From Stenopsyche tienmushanensis (lineage: Eukaryota; Arthropoda; Insecta; Trichoptera; Stenopsychidae), in contig WACJ01000040.1 in assembly GCA_008973525.1 (NCBI GenBank), positions 1,674,001-1,738,000 on the forward strand: a stretch of 64,000 nucleotides of DNA, given 5' to 3'. Below, piece by piece: positions 25,066 through 37,369 of the stretch (positions are counted from its first letter, which is position 1; each line of letters starts with the position of its first letter). Under the pieces are notes generated by a model that did not search any database, was not told the DNA's origin, and saw only the letters and a list, made by a program, of their open reading frames with translations. Both the position numbers and the translations under genes were made by a program.

Positions 25066-27524
25066 CTGGAACAAACACAAAAAATAAAGCATTGAACGAT
25101 TCCAACACACAAATAAAACCTCATGAAAATATTACATCCGCAACCAGAGCGCGTTCATTACTAGCTTGCAGCCGTACTGCAGTGGAAATATTTGCACGTT
25201 ACATAGTTGTAATACATGGCGGTGAATAATTTAAACATTATTCATAATGCGGGGGGGTGGAGACGCTTCCACTTGGTGTCCTGAATGCAAGAAAAAACCT
25301 CTAAAGAGGGTGGAAAATAATTATTTATCTGAGGCATCAAAATAAAAACGCGGAACTCACGGCGTTGGCGGGGAAAGAGATTTATTCTGATGCCTTATTA
25401 TTATGCGTTCCCTCAATATGAAAAAGTCTGTCAAAACAGAAGATAAATTCTTGCGGGCTTATTGAAAAAATATTTTCGCATTGATGAATAGAAGCGGGTT
25501 AAATTTGATCCGCACTGTGGTGTAAATAATGTTACAAATTCGCTTAGAAATCGTTCAAGAAGCAGCCTTTAGATTTTTGATTGAATAGTATTATTTTATC
25601 AATGTCAGGAGATATTCTTCAAGGGGGGAGTGCAAATATTGTTTTTTCTATTTTACAAACAATGCAGTCCTGTTATTGTTTGGACGCTTTCAAGGGTTTC
25701 ATAATGCACAATCCCTTTGCAGTCCCTTTATGCCAACAAAAGATTTTTTGCCGAAAGTTAGTCCAGGCTTTAGGGTCAGTTTAGCTGCCTATTCTTTGGA
25801 CTTCTATGGCGTTTATTGTCGTACATCAACCACTTTTGATCTCTGGTTACTAGATAATTGAAAAATAAATAGGTGCTCAATTTTAATGGAGTCTCGATAT
25901 ATCGAGTTATTGAGTTTAAGCAATAATTTAAATGTTTTTATGTATAAATAAATAAGAATAATATGGTTTTTTTAAATTTGATTATTAATAGTTAAAGCAG
26001 TAACTTGGACATCATCATCTATTATATCGATGTGCGTCTTCCACATGCAAGAACCCCACATATTGAATCAAATAATATTGACAAGAATATTTTTTCTCTG
26101 GAATCATCGTTTGATTTTATGTCTGGCATAATAATAAATATCCCATAACGACATCCTAAAGTCATGGACCATCCGGGGCTATTCATGTTAAATTGACTGC
26201 ATTCCCACTAAGAATCTCGACGTTAATTAAATTTTATCGGACATTCAAAACATACAATTATGTACATAAATATGAAGCGGAATTTTTACGTTAATTTTCT
26301 TGAATGTTTCGTTCATTAGCCTTTATGTGTATGAGGGTTGTTATATAAACAATTCGCCGGCAAAGCCTTTAAAAGACCCACCTAAGGAACTTTTTAATTA
26401 ATATACAAACGGCGCCTATACACAGGAATAAAGCCGGATTCGATACTTGTACACACTTTTCAATGGACTATTTGAGCGGCGCATAAAGTTTCAGCGCAAA
26501 AAATTGCCCCACAGCTATCGATGGCTTTATTAAGGCCGTTTTAATTAATTTTTAACTTTTCGAATAAACGAAATGGCTATAATTAAAAGTTAATTAACAA
26601 CTCTTACAGCATGGCGCTCTCTGCCTTATTTGTAAAACTATTAGCGAATTGGACAACTTCGCAATTTTTAATTAGGGAATGCCAGTCGAGCGAGACCTGC
26701 TGACGATATTAAACTATTTGCAAACTAGAAATACTTTTTTCAGACTTGCTCCGTATTTATAGCTGAAACATTAGCGATTTTAATTAAAATCACAAGAAAA
26801 TAATGCATCTCTGATGCAATTTTAAATTGAAAATAATGAACCATTATAAATTTGTATTGTAAAATTACATTTAGTTGCAGTTTGGGGCTTTGAGGAAAAT
26901 AAAGTCGACGCAGTTTAAACACCCTGAACATCTCACCCTCTTTCCGAATGTCCCAAATTTTGTATTCATCGTTACTCTTTAAAGCCTGCGCAAAATAAAG
27001 GCACCCTCTTTTCCGACCCTAAAAAACCAACAATCCATCTATCTGTTTTAAATTATAACTAAATTATAATCCTGGACAATCTCGGGGACAAATCCTTAAT
27101 TGAACCTATTTTAAAAATCTATTAATAATGAGTTTGCATAAAATATTAGCAGATCTTCATTGATAGCCATTATAGCGTGCAATAATTAAATTAAATTTGT
27201 ATCTATAGGTGAAAGTAAAAAAATTAGCAAAAATTATCTTGAAAATCTGCCTGCTGAGGGACATTTAGTGATTATTATGGCATTTATGATGTTGGCTCCA
27301 GTAGATCGTCATTCGTGAATTAGTAAGCGCTTTAGTCTGCGTGTTTGAAGGTTTGATCGGTTGGTTCTTAAATTTGATGGTTATGAGTGTATGTTTAGTC
27401 TTTTTGTGCAATTTGGATTGAAGGGGTAGAAGAATGTCAATATTGAAGGTTGATACAATACACAAGAACTATAATCCATACGTCTATTCAAGTGTATATA
27501 GAGATATTAAATTTAATTTGCTTA

Positions 27525-27608
27525 TGGCAGAGTGGTTAAATTTATTAACGTATTATGTGGTATTTGTTTTAGATGGATTAGTAATTCAATCACACTGGGT
27601 TCAAATCT
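27525..27608 (+). mobile_element. Decayed tRNA-like SINE head
   Basis: A box A match (TGGCAGAGTGG, 27525-27535) and a box B match (GGTTCAAATCT, 27598-27608) lie in proper order. About 70 bp downstream is a GGTTGGCAACGG block like the one in the SINE at 10425. No cloverleaf or target duplication is evident, so it is a SINE remnant and not a tRNA gene. Confidence 0.45.
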
Positions 27609-28735
27609 ACAGAAGGTGTAGTATTTAAAAAATATATTTACGTTATGAAAAACCATCTCAAAATGGTTGGCAACGGTCCGATAAAAAAGGGTCTGTATTA
27701 AATATATTTATTATATATTTTTTATATGAAACGTTAGAAGAGGGTTAAATCTCGAACGAACGTATGAAAAAGAGTATTAAGAAAATTTCACCCTTTGGTA
27801 CTACAGTGTATCAAAAGATTAAGAATAAAAGAAAGATTCTTCTCATTATTCGGGGAATTTTTGTGGAAAATCGGATGCTTTTAGAGAACAAAAAGGTGAC
27901 CTTTGTTTATGGTCGGGGAGCGGAATCCTGACCGTAGGTATGTAAAAGCATTAAACATATACACTTACAGTACAACAAACACGTGTAATCAATGCTGGCA
28001 GGGTTTGAAGGCATCCCTAAAAATTGGGCACGCTTTCGTAAGCATCCGACTATCCGTGTTTGCTAAAAGAGGGCCCACGTCGAAATTAAACAGGTAAAAT
28101 GCGAAAATTACGAATAGCTTTCGGGATCCGGCGCTTTATGAAATGAAATTGACTCGTGCCGTGACGTCACTCACTGTCTCGCCCCCAAAACAGGTGGAAA
28201 ATAAAAATTCCGAGGGGGAGGAAAATCCTGGGCCGAGGGTAGTGACATCTGCGATACGGGAAATGAAACATTCCGAGCGTGAACATTTATTATTCCGATG
28301 TTCCAGATCGATCTAGATATATCGAAATGTATTCGGCGGAGGGTTAATGGGGGCGGTGAGAAAAAATTGCGAATGATAGATAGCATCCGAAAAAGAAAAC
28401 ACGAAAAAATATGAACTGTGCCTGAGAGATACGGATCGGGGGGAACGTGAGAAAATTGAAGGGATCTTATACGGAGGTGTGCCCGAGTAATTCTTCTCTA
28501 TATATAAACTCAGCCATTCGATACATTAATTACACACGCCATCCTTAATATGTACATATAGATGAAAAATAAATCATCCCCTTCGCCAATAAGTGAGCGA
28601 CTTTTTAGGGTTGTCTTGTGAATGACAAGAGGCCATAATTAATACATAAAACAAAGAAAAGAACATAAATTGTACAGTATCATATGAAAATGGCGAATTT
28701 ATATTGCGTTGATTATGATATTAATTGTATTAGAG

Positions 28736-29325
28736 TTTATTGTATAAGCTTCTTTCGCAAATGAACACAGATCTAATCATAGCCATGATCGCGAAATGGC
28801 TAACAAGTTAGAAATTCCACGAACATCCGTCCATAATCATCTGACAAAATGGGCTACATCAATCGTTCAGATGTGTGGCTTCCTCATGAACTGACTCACT
28901 CAAATAAACTTCAGTGTATTTCAACATGCGATCTTCTTTTCAAACGACATAATAGCCAACCTTTTTTGAAGAGACTTGTCACTGGAGATGAAAGTTGGAT
29001 ACTCTATGAGAGTATCCAACGTAAACGATCTTGAACCAAGGGTACAGAAGTTTTAACTGCAGCTAAACTTGGCCTACACCCAAAAAAAGTTATGCTATGC
29101 ATTTGGTGGGACTGGATGAGGGTAATTTATTATGAGCTACTTTAGCAAGGTGTGACGATCAATTCAACAAAATATTGTTTCCAACTAGACAATCTAAAGG
29201 ATGCAATTGCCAGAAAACGGCCAGAATTAGCGAACAGACAAGGCGTTGTTTTTAATCACGATAACGCCAGGCCTCATGTGTCTTTGCTCGTCAGAAATAA
29301 ATTATTATCGTTTAACTGGGATGTT
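28736..29325 (+). pseudogene. mariner transposase pseudogene, copy 2, 3'-truncated
   Basis: Same mariner as at 16396. It begins in a decayed TIR (TTGTATAAGCTTCTTTCGC) and runs through the helix-turn-helix region with a small deletion. It continues through YINRSDVWLPHEL, LVTGDESWILYESIQRKRSW and the second catalytic segment NHDNARPHVSLLVRNKL, ending at LSFNWDV near 29325. The third Asp region and 3' TIR are missing. Several frameshifts and a stop break the frame. It lies antisense to dystrophin and its truncation point is only about 30 bp from the donor of exon B. Confidence 0.85.
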
Positions 29326-29355
29326 TATAACTATAAGTTGTATTTGAAAGCTTAC

Positions 29356-29500
29356 CTGTTGTTTAAGAAGTGATGCGACATCTCCAGCTGCAGGTCCAAG
29401 CCCGCTCAGTTCAGTATCCTTCCGGATGACCCACTCTATCAGCTCCCTCAGCGAAAGAAGTAATGCCGACCAATGTTCAGCGTTATTCTCTAATCGATTT
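29356..29500 (-). CDS. Dys: Dystrophin exon B (spectrin repeat, helix A)
   Basis: Internal dystrophin exon of 145 nt. The acceptor is tcttgtttcag and the donor CAG|gtaagc. It enters in phase 2 (the A completes an Arg codon begun by AG in exon A) and ends in phase 0. The peptide is NRLENNAEHWSALLLSLREL, then IEWVIRKDTELSGLGPAAGD and VASLLKQQ. It matches the vertebrate rod segment with SxxWxxLxLSLQELLVWLxxKDDELS, PIGGD and VQKQ. This is a typical helix A with its conserved Trp pair followed by the A-B loop. A mariner fossil abuts the donor side. Confidence 0.95.
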
Positions 29501-30227
29501 CTGAAACAAGAAAAAAGTAACATTAATTACATCAACGAGCATACAATCGCCGAAGAAAACTCGAGCGAGCCTAAGTTTGATCGAAAAAAATCCACAAGCA
29601 AAAGTGGGCATCGACGAGAAAAAGTTTCACTGTCTCGTACAGAATAAGATTCAATATCAGCATCAAATTTAATTTCCTTCTAAAAATATTATTTATGGAT
29701 ATCGTCGAAAGTTCCGAGAAACGGAATCCGGGCGCCGAAGGGGGTGGGGCGTTGGGGGCAAAAAATGTCAACTCTAATTTTGATGATGAATAAAAAATCG
29801 AGATCTGCATGTACCTGGGGGGGCGGTTAGAAAATCGACTCCCCCCTTTTTTTTGTTGACAACTGTCGCGCAAATTGTATTTTTTTGCAATCTGATACGC
29901 TTGACACTTTTAACTCAATTTTATTTAGAAAAGAAAATTTAATTATGCGCACCGAATATTATAGACACATTTTAAGTCGGCCTTCGAAACACGAAGTGAT
30001 ATTACCAATATTTTGTAAAAAAATATAGCACACGATTTTTATGAAGATGAATATATAATAGATGATTCGAAAGAAGCTAACTGAGCTATCTTAAAAATAA
30101 AAATGGATAATTGCAGTGGAAGTTTGGGTTGACTATTTTTCATAAGCAAAGATCTATACGAAACAATTATACATTTGGTCTTTGATATTTTCAATGGTAC
30201 CGATGGTATTATAAACTATTAAATTAA

Positions 30228-30632
30228 CGTATTAAATTTGGATATGAGTGTCGTTATGGTCGGAATTAATTTCCATTGAAAGAGCATTGATACATAGCAC
30301 GCAAAATTAAGAAGGATAAACAAGATGTATCAATTTTCTATTGATATTAGATGTATGTTTAGACCAGCGGTTCTTAAACTGGAGTCCGAGGATCCCTGGG
30401 GTTCCGCGAAGCCATTACCGGGGGTTCGCGAAAATATAAAAAAAAACATTTATCTATACTTGAACAAGATATTTTCGTGGAATTATTTAAAGAAAACATT
30501 GTAATAAGATCTATGTTGATCTATAATTGACCAAGAAATATTTGTTTGTTTGAAAAATTAACTCAGAAGGGTTGGGATAGGGTCCGCCAAAAAATAATGA
30601 AGCCTAATGAAGAAGATGGATTTACTGATAAC
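30228..30632 (+). repeat. TTAA MITE family CCCTTTGC, copy 2 (decayed ends)
   Basis: Homologous in inverted orientation to 19646-20028, including CGGTTCTTAAACTGGAGTCC, ATTACCGGGGGTTCGCG and the AGAAGGGTTGGGATAGGGTC block. A TTAA lies at 30224-30227 at the left edge, but the CCCTTTGC terminus is deleted, and the right end is degenerate. Confidence 0.6.
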
Positions 30633-30639
30633 TTCAACA

Positions 30640-33030
30640 AAAACTCATCTTAATATCAATATCTCGATAAACCCGATGGTGTCCGATAACCATTTCATTT
30701 CTTGTTATAATAAAAATAACTACGGAAAATTATAGAAGGAATAAAATAATAACAGATTAGAATGCAAATCTGGATGTTATGAATAGTCATGAGCATATGA
30801 ATGCAGCTATGTATTTGAACAGAGCTTTTTAAGGGTTGTTAGTAAAACCGACCCGGAATATGATCGCGTAATTGAATCGCTATTTAACGATAATTTTGCT
30901 GTTAGCTCATGTTATCCTCAATTTCACTTCCGAATAAAACCTCACATATGTAATAGGAAAACGAGCCTGGATAATTATTAGGATTAAATCAAGTTTTGGC
31001 AATGTATTCGTATATTTGTCTTCGAGGTTTAAATTCTTCCAAGGATGTTACAATATGACAAAAATATTTAAGAAAACATCGAGGGCAATTTTCACAGATA
31101 TTGGTCCGAGGGGTCTGCATAATTTGTCCATTAAAAATGTTTTCCGTTTGCCGTGGATAAACAAAACGAATACAATGGACCGTGGAAGGTTGGGGGGAGT
31201 AAAGTTTCACGTTTATTCAGCAGAAGGGGCGGGCGAGTGCGTTTAATTAAGGCCCCCGAAGAAATGTGAAGATTTAAATTTTGACAAAATATTGAATTCA
31301 TTGTTGTGCGGAAACTTCATTTGCATAATAAAAGGGATGCGAATCCGGGACGGCCGGGTTTGGAATGTAAAATTTATGACCCCGCCGAGTCACAGCTGTT
31401 TGTAAAAACAAAAACTAATAACCGATCCGCAATCTCCGCGGAAAATCTTCAAACTCGTTTACATTAATATTATTATTTTGATTGTTATTATTATTGTGGC
31501 GCTCTTTTTTTCGGGTCGCCCTCCCCGTTTCGGTGCGTCGACGGGAAATGATGGATTGTTCCCGACAACGAAAGAATAAAATAAATAAACAGCCCGTGTG
31601 ATGGGGACGAAAATGTCGCGCGTGTAATTTATGTATTGGTTAGTGTAATTTAAGCGAAGCTTGCTCTGAAAAAGTTGTGATAAATTGTCGTCGATAGGCT
31701 CTGCTGGATTATGGGCCTTCATAAATATGGACCTCGATATTCGTGGTCGTCGAGGACCATTGGATCCTTTTTTTTTTGGAAATCCATTGATGAGTTTTGA
31801 ATAAAAAGTTGATGGGGAGGAAAAATACGCAAAATATGGCACGTGTTGATCCACGAAAAATGATAACAAGTATTGTATAATATGAAGAGAGAAATGAATT
31901 TACTTTTTAAAAAAATCCTACAATGAGAATTTATATAATATGTCGAGGTATTACCCCGAAAGTTCAATGTGTACAAATTTTGTTTAGAAGTATTAAAAAA
32001 TTGAAAAAAGTGGAGATTTTAAATTGGAGGGGTTGAGTTGTGTCTGTAATATTTTTCAGTAAATTGAATATACTTTGTGTTAAAAGATGCATGTTTACAA
32101 TCAATTAGGTGTTTGTATACTGCTTCTGCTCCGGATGCAGTGAAATAAAAATATGTAAAAAACAGTAAACATTCAGAACAAGTACGTCCGGACGAAAGTT
32201 TGCAAAAGTGCAGCAATATACCAAAAGAATTGCATCGTTCGGTGCATTAATTAACCAGCGGAACAGAATCTAAAACTTTAATTAAACAGGGTCGAAAGCC
32301 TTACAAATGGGATAGGTTCGCTTCATTCGGCACCGTTTACTGCCAAAAAAGGAAATTTAAATCCTTTCTGGACGCAGATGCACTCGTCCATCTCCGGTAC
32401 ATTTGCCGAGCGGGTTCGTAGACGGAGATGCAAAAGTGCACATTCAACATTATGGTATAGATTTGTTTCCTCCTTCAATACATGCAATGGTTCATTTCCT
32501 TCCGACAGAGTAAGTCCCAGTTGCAGTTTTCCGGATTTAGCATTCCCCGCCGATGAAAACAAACGCCAACTTTTTTTTGAAACTTCCTTTCTATTGTGCA
32601 GCTGAAAAGTTGCTAAGTCACAAATTAAAATTCTCTCATAGTTGCCATGTGTTTTCTTTATTAAATCGACTATGACCCAATGGCTTTCACATTGAAATTT
32701 ATTATGAAAAATCATGTATTTATTTACAAGTATGATAAAGTTAGAGTGCTACGATCCAATTTACCTATGAGCAAACATATAATCTCAAAGTGTTATAACA
32801 TAGATTTCATGTATAATAACAAGTCATTGAATTTTTTATAGTAGTTCTTTATAGAGAATAACCGTTTTCCAATTCACCATAAAAACATTGTTGTACATAA
32901 GAGCCATCAACGAATATATGGTTCTGATAAGAGGCAGATTCTGAAGATCCATTGATAGATAATCAAAGTTAAAACGTTCAGGAAAAACTATAAAAATAAA
33001 TGATTTTCTCTAGTCGATTTTAGTTAGTTA
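30640..33030. other. Intronic DNA, nothing identified except one open frame
   Basis: GC-richer at 31180-31620. A minus-strand 136-codon frame at 31459-31869 has no ATG start and reads through low-complexity Ile runs, so I do not accept it. The 130-codon frame at 32323 is listed separately. Confidence 0.4.
32323..32715 (-). CDS. Unrecognised 130-codon open frame, possibly chance
   Basis: Runs from ATG to TGA on the same strand as dystrophin, in AT-rich DNA. The predicted peptide starts MIFHNKFQCESHWVIVDLIK, is moderately basic, has seven Cys and no membrane segment or known motif, and ends KFPFLAVNGAE. There is no upstream core promoter that I recognise, no obvious splice junction and no repeat relationship. 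It could be a single-exon nested gene, a lineage-specific orphan or a chance frame. Chance is my leading view, because similar lengths occur several times in this window. Confidence 0.15.
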   Translation of the reverse strand: MIFHNKFQCESHWVIVDLIKKTHGNYERILICDLATFQLHNRKEVSKKSWRLFSSAGNAKSGKLQLGLTLSEGNEPLHVLKEETNLYHNVECALLHLRLRTRSANVPEMDECICVQKGFKFPFLAVNGAE

Positions 33031-33034
33031 AATA

Positions 33035-33953
33035 CACTTGAGCCTTTTTTGTGTGGTATTCAGCGAAAAATCGCACAAAAAAGTTATGACTTACATAGAA
33101 AAAGCGAAGATGCGTTCCATAGATTTTAAAGACCGCATAACTTTGAAACAGGTATATAAAATATATCCAAAATCGCATAAAAAAGTGAATAAAAAAAAAA
33201 CAACAGGAAAACAATAAGGATTTTTGGTAACATTCAAAGGACGTCTTGCATTATTGGTAGACTTTTAAGGATGTCTGATATCTGATATCTCAAATGCCAG
33301 ACATCCACTAGAGAAATACTAATTATTTTAATTACAAACTATCATTGCTGTACTATAATTTTAGTTGCGATTTTCGATACGACTCAAAATCGCTCTCTTC
33401 TTCGGAAGAAATACCCAGTGTTAATGTCATCATTGTTCTGTGTAGATTTTCTCTTTTCAACAATATAATTCATAATTAGTAAAGATGTCACTATAGTCAC
33501 TTTTTGGTCTTGTTTTGTCAGTTTTTTTATGGTTTAAAAATACCCAGTTTGATGTAAATTAATTAATTAAATTTGAGATATGATGTCAACCGTGTTAAAA
33601 AAAGTAGTTTCGAGAAAAACGCGTTAAAAGATTACTAAAATAGCTATAACTCGGCAATTAGTTGGAATTTTGGAAATTCCTTTGGAGAATGTATTCTTAA
33701 AAGTCGAAACATTGGAAAAATGCAAAAATCAATTTTTTCAAAAATTTAAATCAGAATAAAGGGCGTGGTCGTATTTCAGCGATAGCAGATGCAATATGAT
33801 TTACACAGTCCCAAATTGTAATTTTTTTCCAAATTTCGGTTAGTGTTGATGATTTATTTCTTATTTTATCAAAAAACCTCGATACGTACTCTTTATGAAA
33901 TTTTAAAAAATATTAAAAATTGCTTTAAAAAAAAAACGCATAACCTCGAAATC
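33035..33953 (+). mobile_element. Tc1/mariner-type non-autonomous element, copy 2 (right end lost)
   Basis: Left end CACTTGAGCCTTTTTTGTG follows TA at 33033-33034. The body parallels the copy at 59176 block by block: AAATGCCAGACATCCACTAG, GATGTCACTATAGTCACTTT, GAAATTCCTTTGGAGAATGT and AAGGGCGTGGTCGTAT. The right end stops matching after the AACGCATAACCTCG block, so the terminal 40 bp or so is missing. It has no coding sequence. Confidence 0.8.
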
Positions 33954-34059
33954 GTGTGTAGAGGGATCTGTTAACATAAATTGAAATATTTATCATGTTA
34001 GATTCTTTTTTTAAAAGCAAATGAACTACATGGCTAATGACGCATAGGTGCGTCTACCG

Positions 34060-34104
34060 TTAGTACCCGATATACGCATATATGCGTATCCCGATGGGAA
34101 TGTG
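34060..34104 (-). mobile_element. Solo terminus of the TTAA element family found at 50130
   Basis: On the minus strand the end beside TTAA (34105-34108) begins CACATTCCCATCGGGATACG and continues with CATATATGCG. This is nearly the same as the right end of the 1.05-kb element at 50130-51182. Confidence 0.55.
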
Positions 34105-34108
34105 TTAA

Positions 34109-35264
34109 TATTACATAAGGTAGGTTCATTTATAGTCGATTGATACTCTAATAACTATTATTTTCTTAAAACTATGCGGCATTTACATTTTGCATAGTAA
34201 AGTCTTTGGAATTATTCTACGTTTGAACCTTCAAACAATTGTTTCGTGGAAAGATAGTTGATGAAAGAAACACGATGCAAATTGACACATATTCAAATTC
34301 ACCAAATAAAACTTTTTCCTACTGCATTCAAAGGAGTTGCGAGTTCACTTACTATTCATTTTGAACTCGACTTTCTATACAGAGTATGTAGGAATTCTAG
34401 AGAAAATTCAATTGGGAACATTCAAATGTGTAAATGAATTACGAAACGTCAAATCCAATCTGAAAGTAGTAGCGATGGGCACGTAACTAGATTTCGATCT
34501 GAGCCTTCGGAATGTAAAATACATCATCGATTTTTATCATAGCTAACGATCCAGCATTGATAATGTTGGCAAAATAGTCCTGCGTCGTATATTTCTGATA
34601 GAATGATAATTGCACGGTTAGAGTTCATAGAACTTATGACAATTCCTGGCAATCTCATTAATTATCCATCCCCGAGCCTATTCGAAATGCTTGTTTAATT
34701 GAACGTGGAAAACACTTCAACCGTACAAATTTGAGATAATATTTACACAACAATAGAGGTTTCGGCAAATGCAATTTTTGCCTTTGAGTTATTGCCATGT
34801 AGTTTCTGTTCGATTTTCGACTGATAATAGAATGACTTAATATTCGGCACACACTATTAATTTAAACATATGTATAAATCAAACAGGAGCAGATCAAATA
34901 TTGATTTGTCGGGATCAAATTTGGTGCGCCACATTCTGAATTATATTTGCGCATTAGATACCAATTGATAATATGCTATAATATAATTTGATTCCAATTA
35001 CATACGTACATTAAATAATACAATCTACGTTTGGAGTTAAAATTTGTATGACGCATTGAAATTTAATTTACACATTAAATGTTTGCATTACAAAAGAAAA
35101 GTGTTAATTAAAATTATCTCGCTGTGATCTGCTGGCAATTGCATGCAATAAACCAAAACGGATGAATTATCCTGCGGAATTTTAAAACGTCAATTAAACA
35201 GAAAATTACAGATAAGCTCAAGAAAGCATCGAGACAAGTCAAATGGGTACAAAATGAAGAAAGC
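34109..35264. other. Intronic DNA, nothing identified
   Basis: AT-rich, with only short chance frames. Confidence 0.4.
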
Positions 35265-35337
35265 ATGTTTTCTTCAATCATGGCTATGATTAGATTTGTG
35301 TTCATTTGCGAAAGAAACTTATACAATAAACACATCA
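35265..35337 (-). mobile_element. mariner 5' end fragment, copy 3
   Basis: Minus-strand segment with the inner TIR (TATAAGTTTCTTTCGC) and the first codons of the same mariner as at 16396 and 28736 (QMNTNLIIAMIEEN). Homology stops abruptly after GAAGAAAAC. Confidence 0.75.
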
Positions 35338-36834
35338 AAATTTACAGCAATGAGTGTATATGAGAAAGCAAGGATATGTGTAGATTATCAAACAAACCAC
35401 AGTTACAGACGATTTTATGGTGAATGTATTATAAATAAGCATATTTTCTAAATGATGATGTAAAATGTTCATTCATTAGTGAACGACGAAGACTTTTCAA
35501 CAGTAATGGCAAAGTTTCAGAAGATTTGCGCAGACGACATTGAGCGTGGATTTGTGTCAGAAAGTCTTCACGTTAACTTAGTTTTAGCAATTTGATGAAC
35601 TCAAGCACGAGCTTCTGATATCCATAATTTTGTATAATAGCAAACAATGGATTGGTTTATTTTCCAATATTGAAATAACACCACGGAATAAAAATTAAAT
35701 AGCGTGCCAAAGCGTAAAATATATTATCCCCGCGATAAAAATGAACATAACAGTCTTCCTGCAGGCAACTGTGTCCGGCTCCCGACGTGACATTATTGGT
35801 CAGTTATAAAATGTGGCAAACTCCGGGCGAAATCTCCTGTGGACGAAATCTGATTTTGAACGCCACAAAATAAATATATCTGCAACATTTGCGATTCAAC
35901 CGCAAAGATCCAAATAAGGATAACGGTCATATAGTACGTAGTCCGGAATGGAACAATTCTCATTCGGATTAAGTAATTCCTTTCCCTTAATGCGCACACG
36001 TGTATAAAAACAGGTAACCACTGTGTTTTGTTTCCACAACTGATTGCGGCGGAAGCTCTTTTAACAATATTTAACAAGCTTGGATTTTAAAGAGGGAGAA
36101 ATTCACCCATTTACCTTCCCATGGAGTGGCTCAAATTGAAAAACGAACAAACAGTAGGCATTCCTGTGAGTATCGATTGGGTTTTTATGTGCAAAATTAT
36201 TTTAACACACCATACGATTGCATAGGATAACAACACGGAGGAAATTGATAGTATGATTTGTTGCAAAAGACTTAAATAGCGTCAATTGACACAGTTGTAA
36301 AAAAAATCCAGACGCAAAATCAATGTAATAGTCTTTTATATTTGTTCCCAAATCTGATTTTTGTCCATTTAAGTGATGCTGCATTGATCTGAATAAATCT
36401 GACTAAACAAGATCCGAAGAATTTGGTGGATAAAGAATAATTGCCCAATCAAGACCTTTGATTTAATTTATGGTACACCCGCAGATTAATCTCATCATAA
36501 TTTTTGCTGTAAATATACGCCCATTCCATACAAAATCGAGCATTTTGATTTTTAAAAAATGAAAATATTAATATTATATTATATAAGATGATGAATTTTG
36601 GCAAAATCGCATAATGAAGGTATATTTAATTCCCTTTAAATAGTTTAAGAAAAAAATAAATACGTGTTTCTATTTTTCAATCATCAGCGATTTAAAAAGG
36701 ATTCTTTTTAGTGAGTACGATGGGGTATTTCCATAATGATTTTGTATGGATTATTCAATTTCCCCGAAAATATTCGCAAAATTTGATCTCAGTTTGTGTT
36801 CAGACATAGTGACATGTGTATTGTAATGAATACC
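35338..36834. other. Intronic DNA, nothing identified
   Basis: No supported feature. A 94-codon minus-strand frame at 35793-36077 is unrecognised and lacks splice context. Confidence 0.4.
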
Positions 36835-37190
36835 CTACATTATTCAACACACCTTCCCATCGCTTCGGCAGTCCTTTGATCTCGTTTTTGTAAAAACTTT
36901 TCAGGGTAAAAGCAAAAAAATGCATTTTCACTTCAGCTGCATTTCAGAATCGTTTTTCTCTCAAGCTGTGCTCTGTGGATCTAAAAAGCTGTAAATCCGT
37001 TGGGGCGAGGTCCGGTAAATAAAAAGGATGCGGTAACATATCCCAGTTTGATTTCCATATTTTATCCAATCAATAAGCATAATTGTCTTTTTTCTGTTGG
37101 ATAAATACGGACGTTTCTTTTTTAAATTTTTGATGTTTCATTAATTTATAAAGAAATCACCGACTGATCTAAAAAATTTTGTATGGTCGG
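36835..37190 (-). pseudogene. mariner transposase C-terminal fragment, second subfamily
   Basis: Minus-strand remains of the third catalytic region: WDMLPHPFYLPDLAPTDLQL, then FRSTEHSLREK and, after a frameshift, SFYKNEIKGLPKRWEGVLNN. Upstream, RPYLSNRKK fits the stretch before the second Asp, with the HDN motif degraded. No TIR was recognised. Its C-terminus resembles the deleted remnant at 20200 more than the copies at 16396 and 28736. Confidence 0.75.
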
Positions 37191-37369
37191 AAAAAATGTC
37201 TTATTCAGTTGCCCTATGTATTTGCTATTTTTTTCGTTTCTTCCACTTATAAATAAAATGTAGAGTAAGGAAAACTTACATTTGAGACTAAACGAGCAAA
37301 ATATGTTTAAAACTTAGAATTTTGCATAGCAATCATAGGCAAAAATGGTTTATGAAGGGATAACCAATT

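Larger units (their letters stand above)
25066..29355 (-). other. Dys: Dystrophin intron between exons B and C (4.3 kb)
   Basis: Phase-0 intron with donor CAG|gtaagc at 29355 and acceptor ttccag at 25066. It contains a tRNA-like SINE head at 27525 and a mariner fossil at 28736. The 28140-28450 part is GC-richer, with no recognised element. The remainder, including plus-strand frames at 25581-25861, is unassigned. Confidence 0.88.

Noticed and set aside
31459..31869. 136-codon minus-strand frame
   Set aside because: No ATG start, low-complexity Ile/Thr end from an ATT/ATA microsatellite, no family resemblance.
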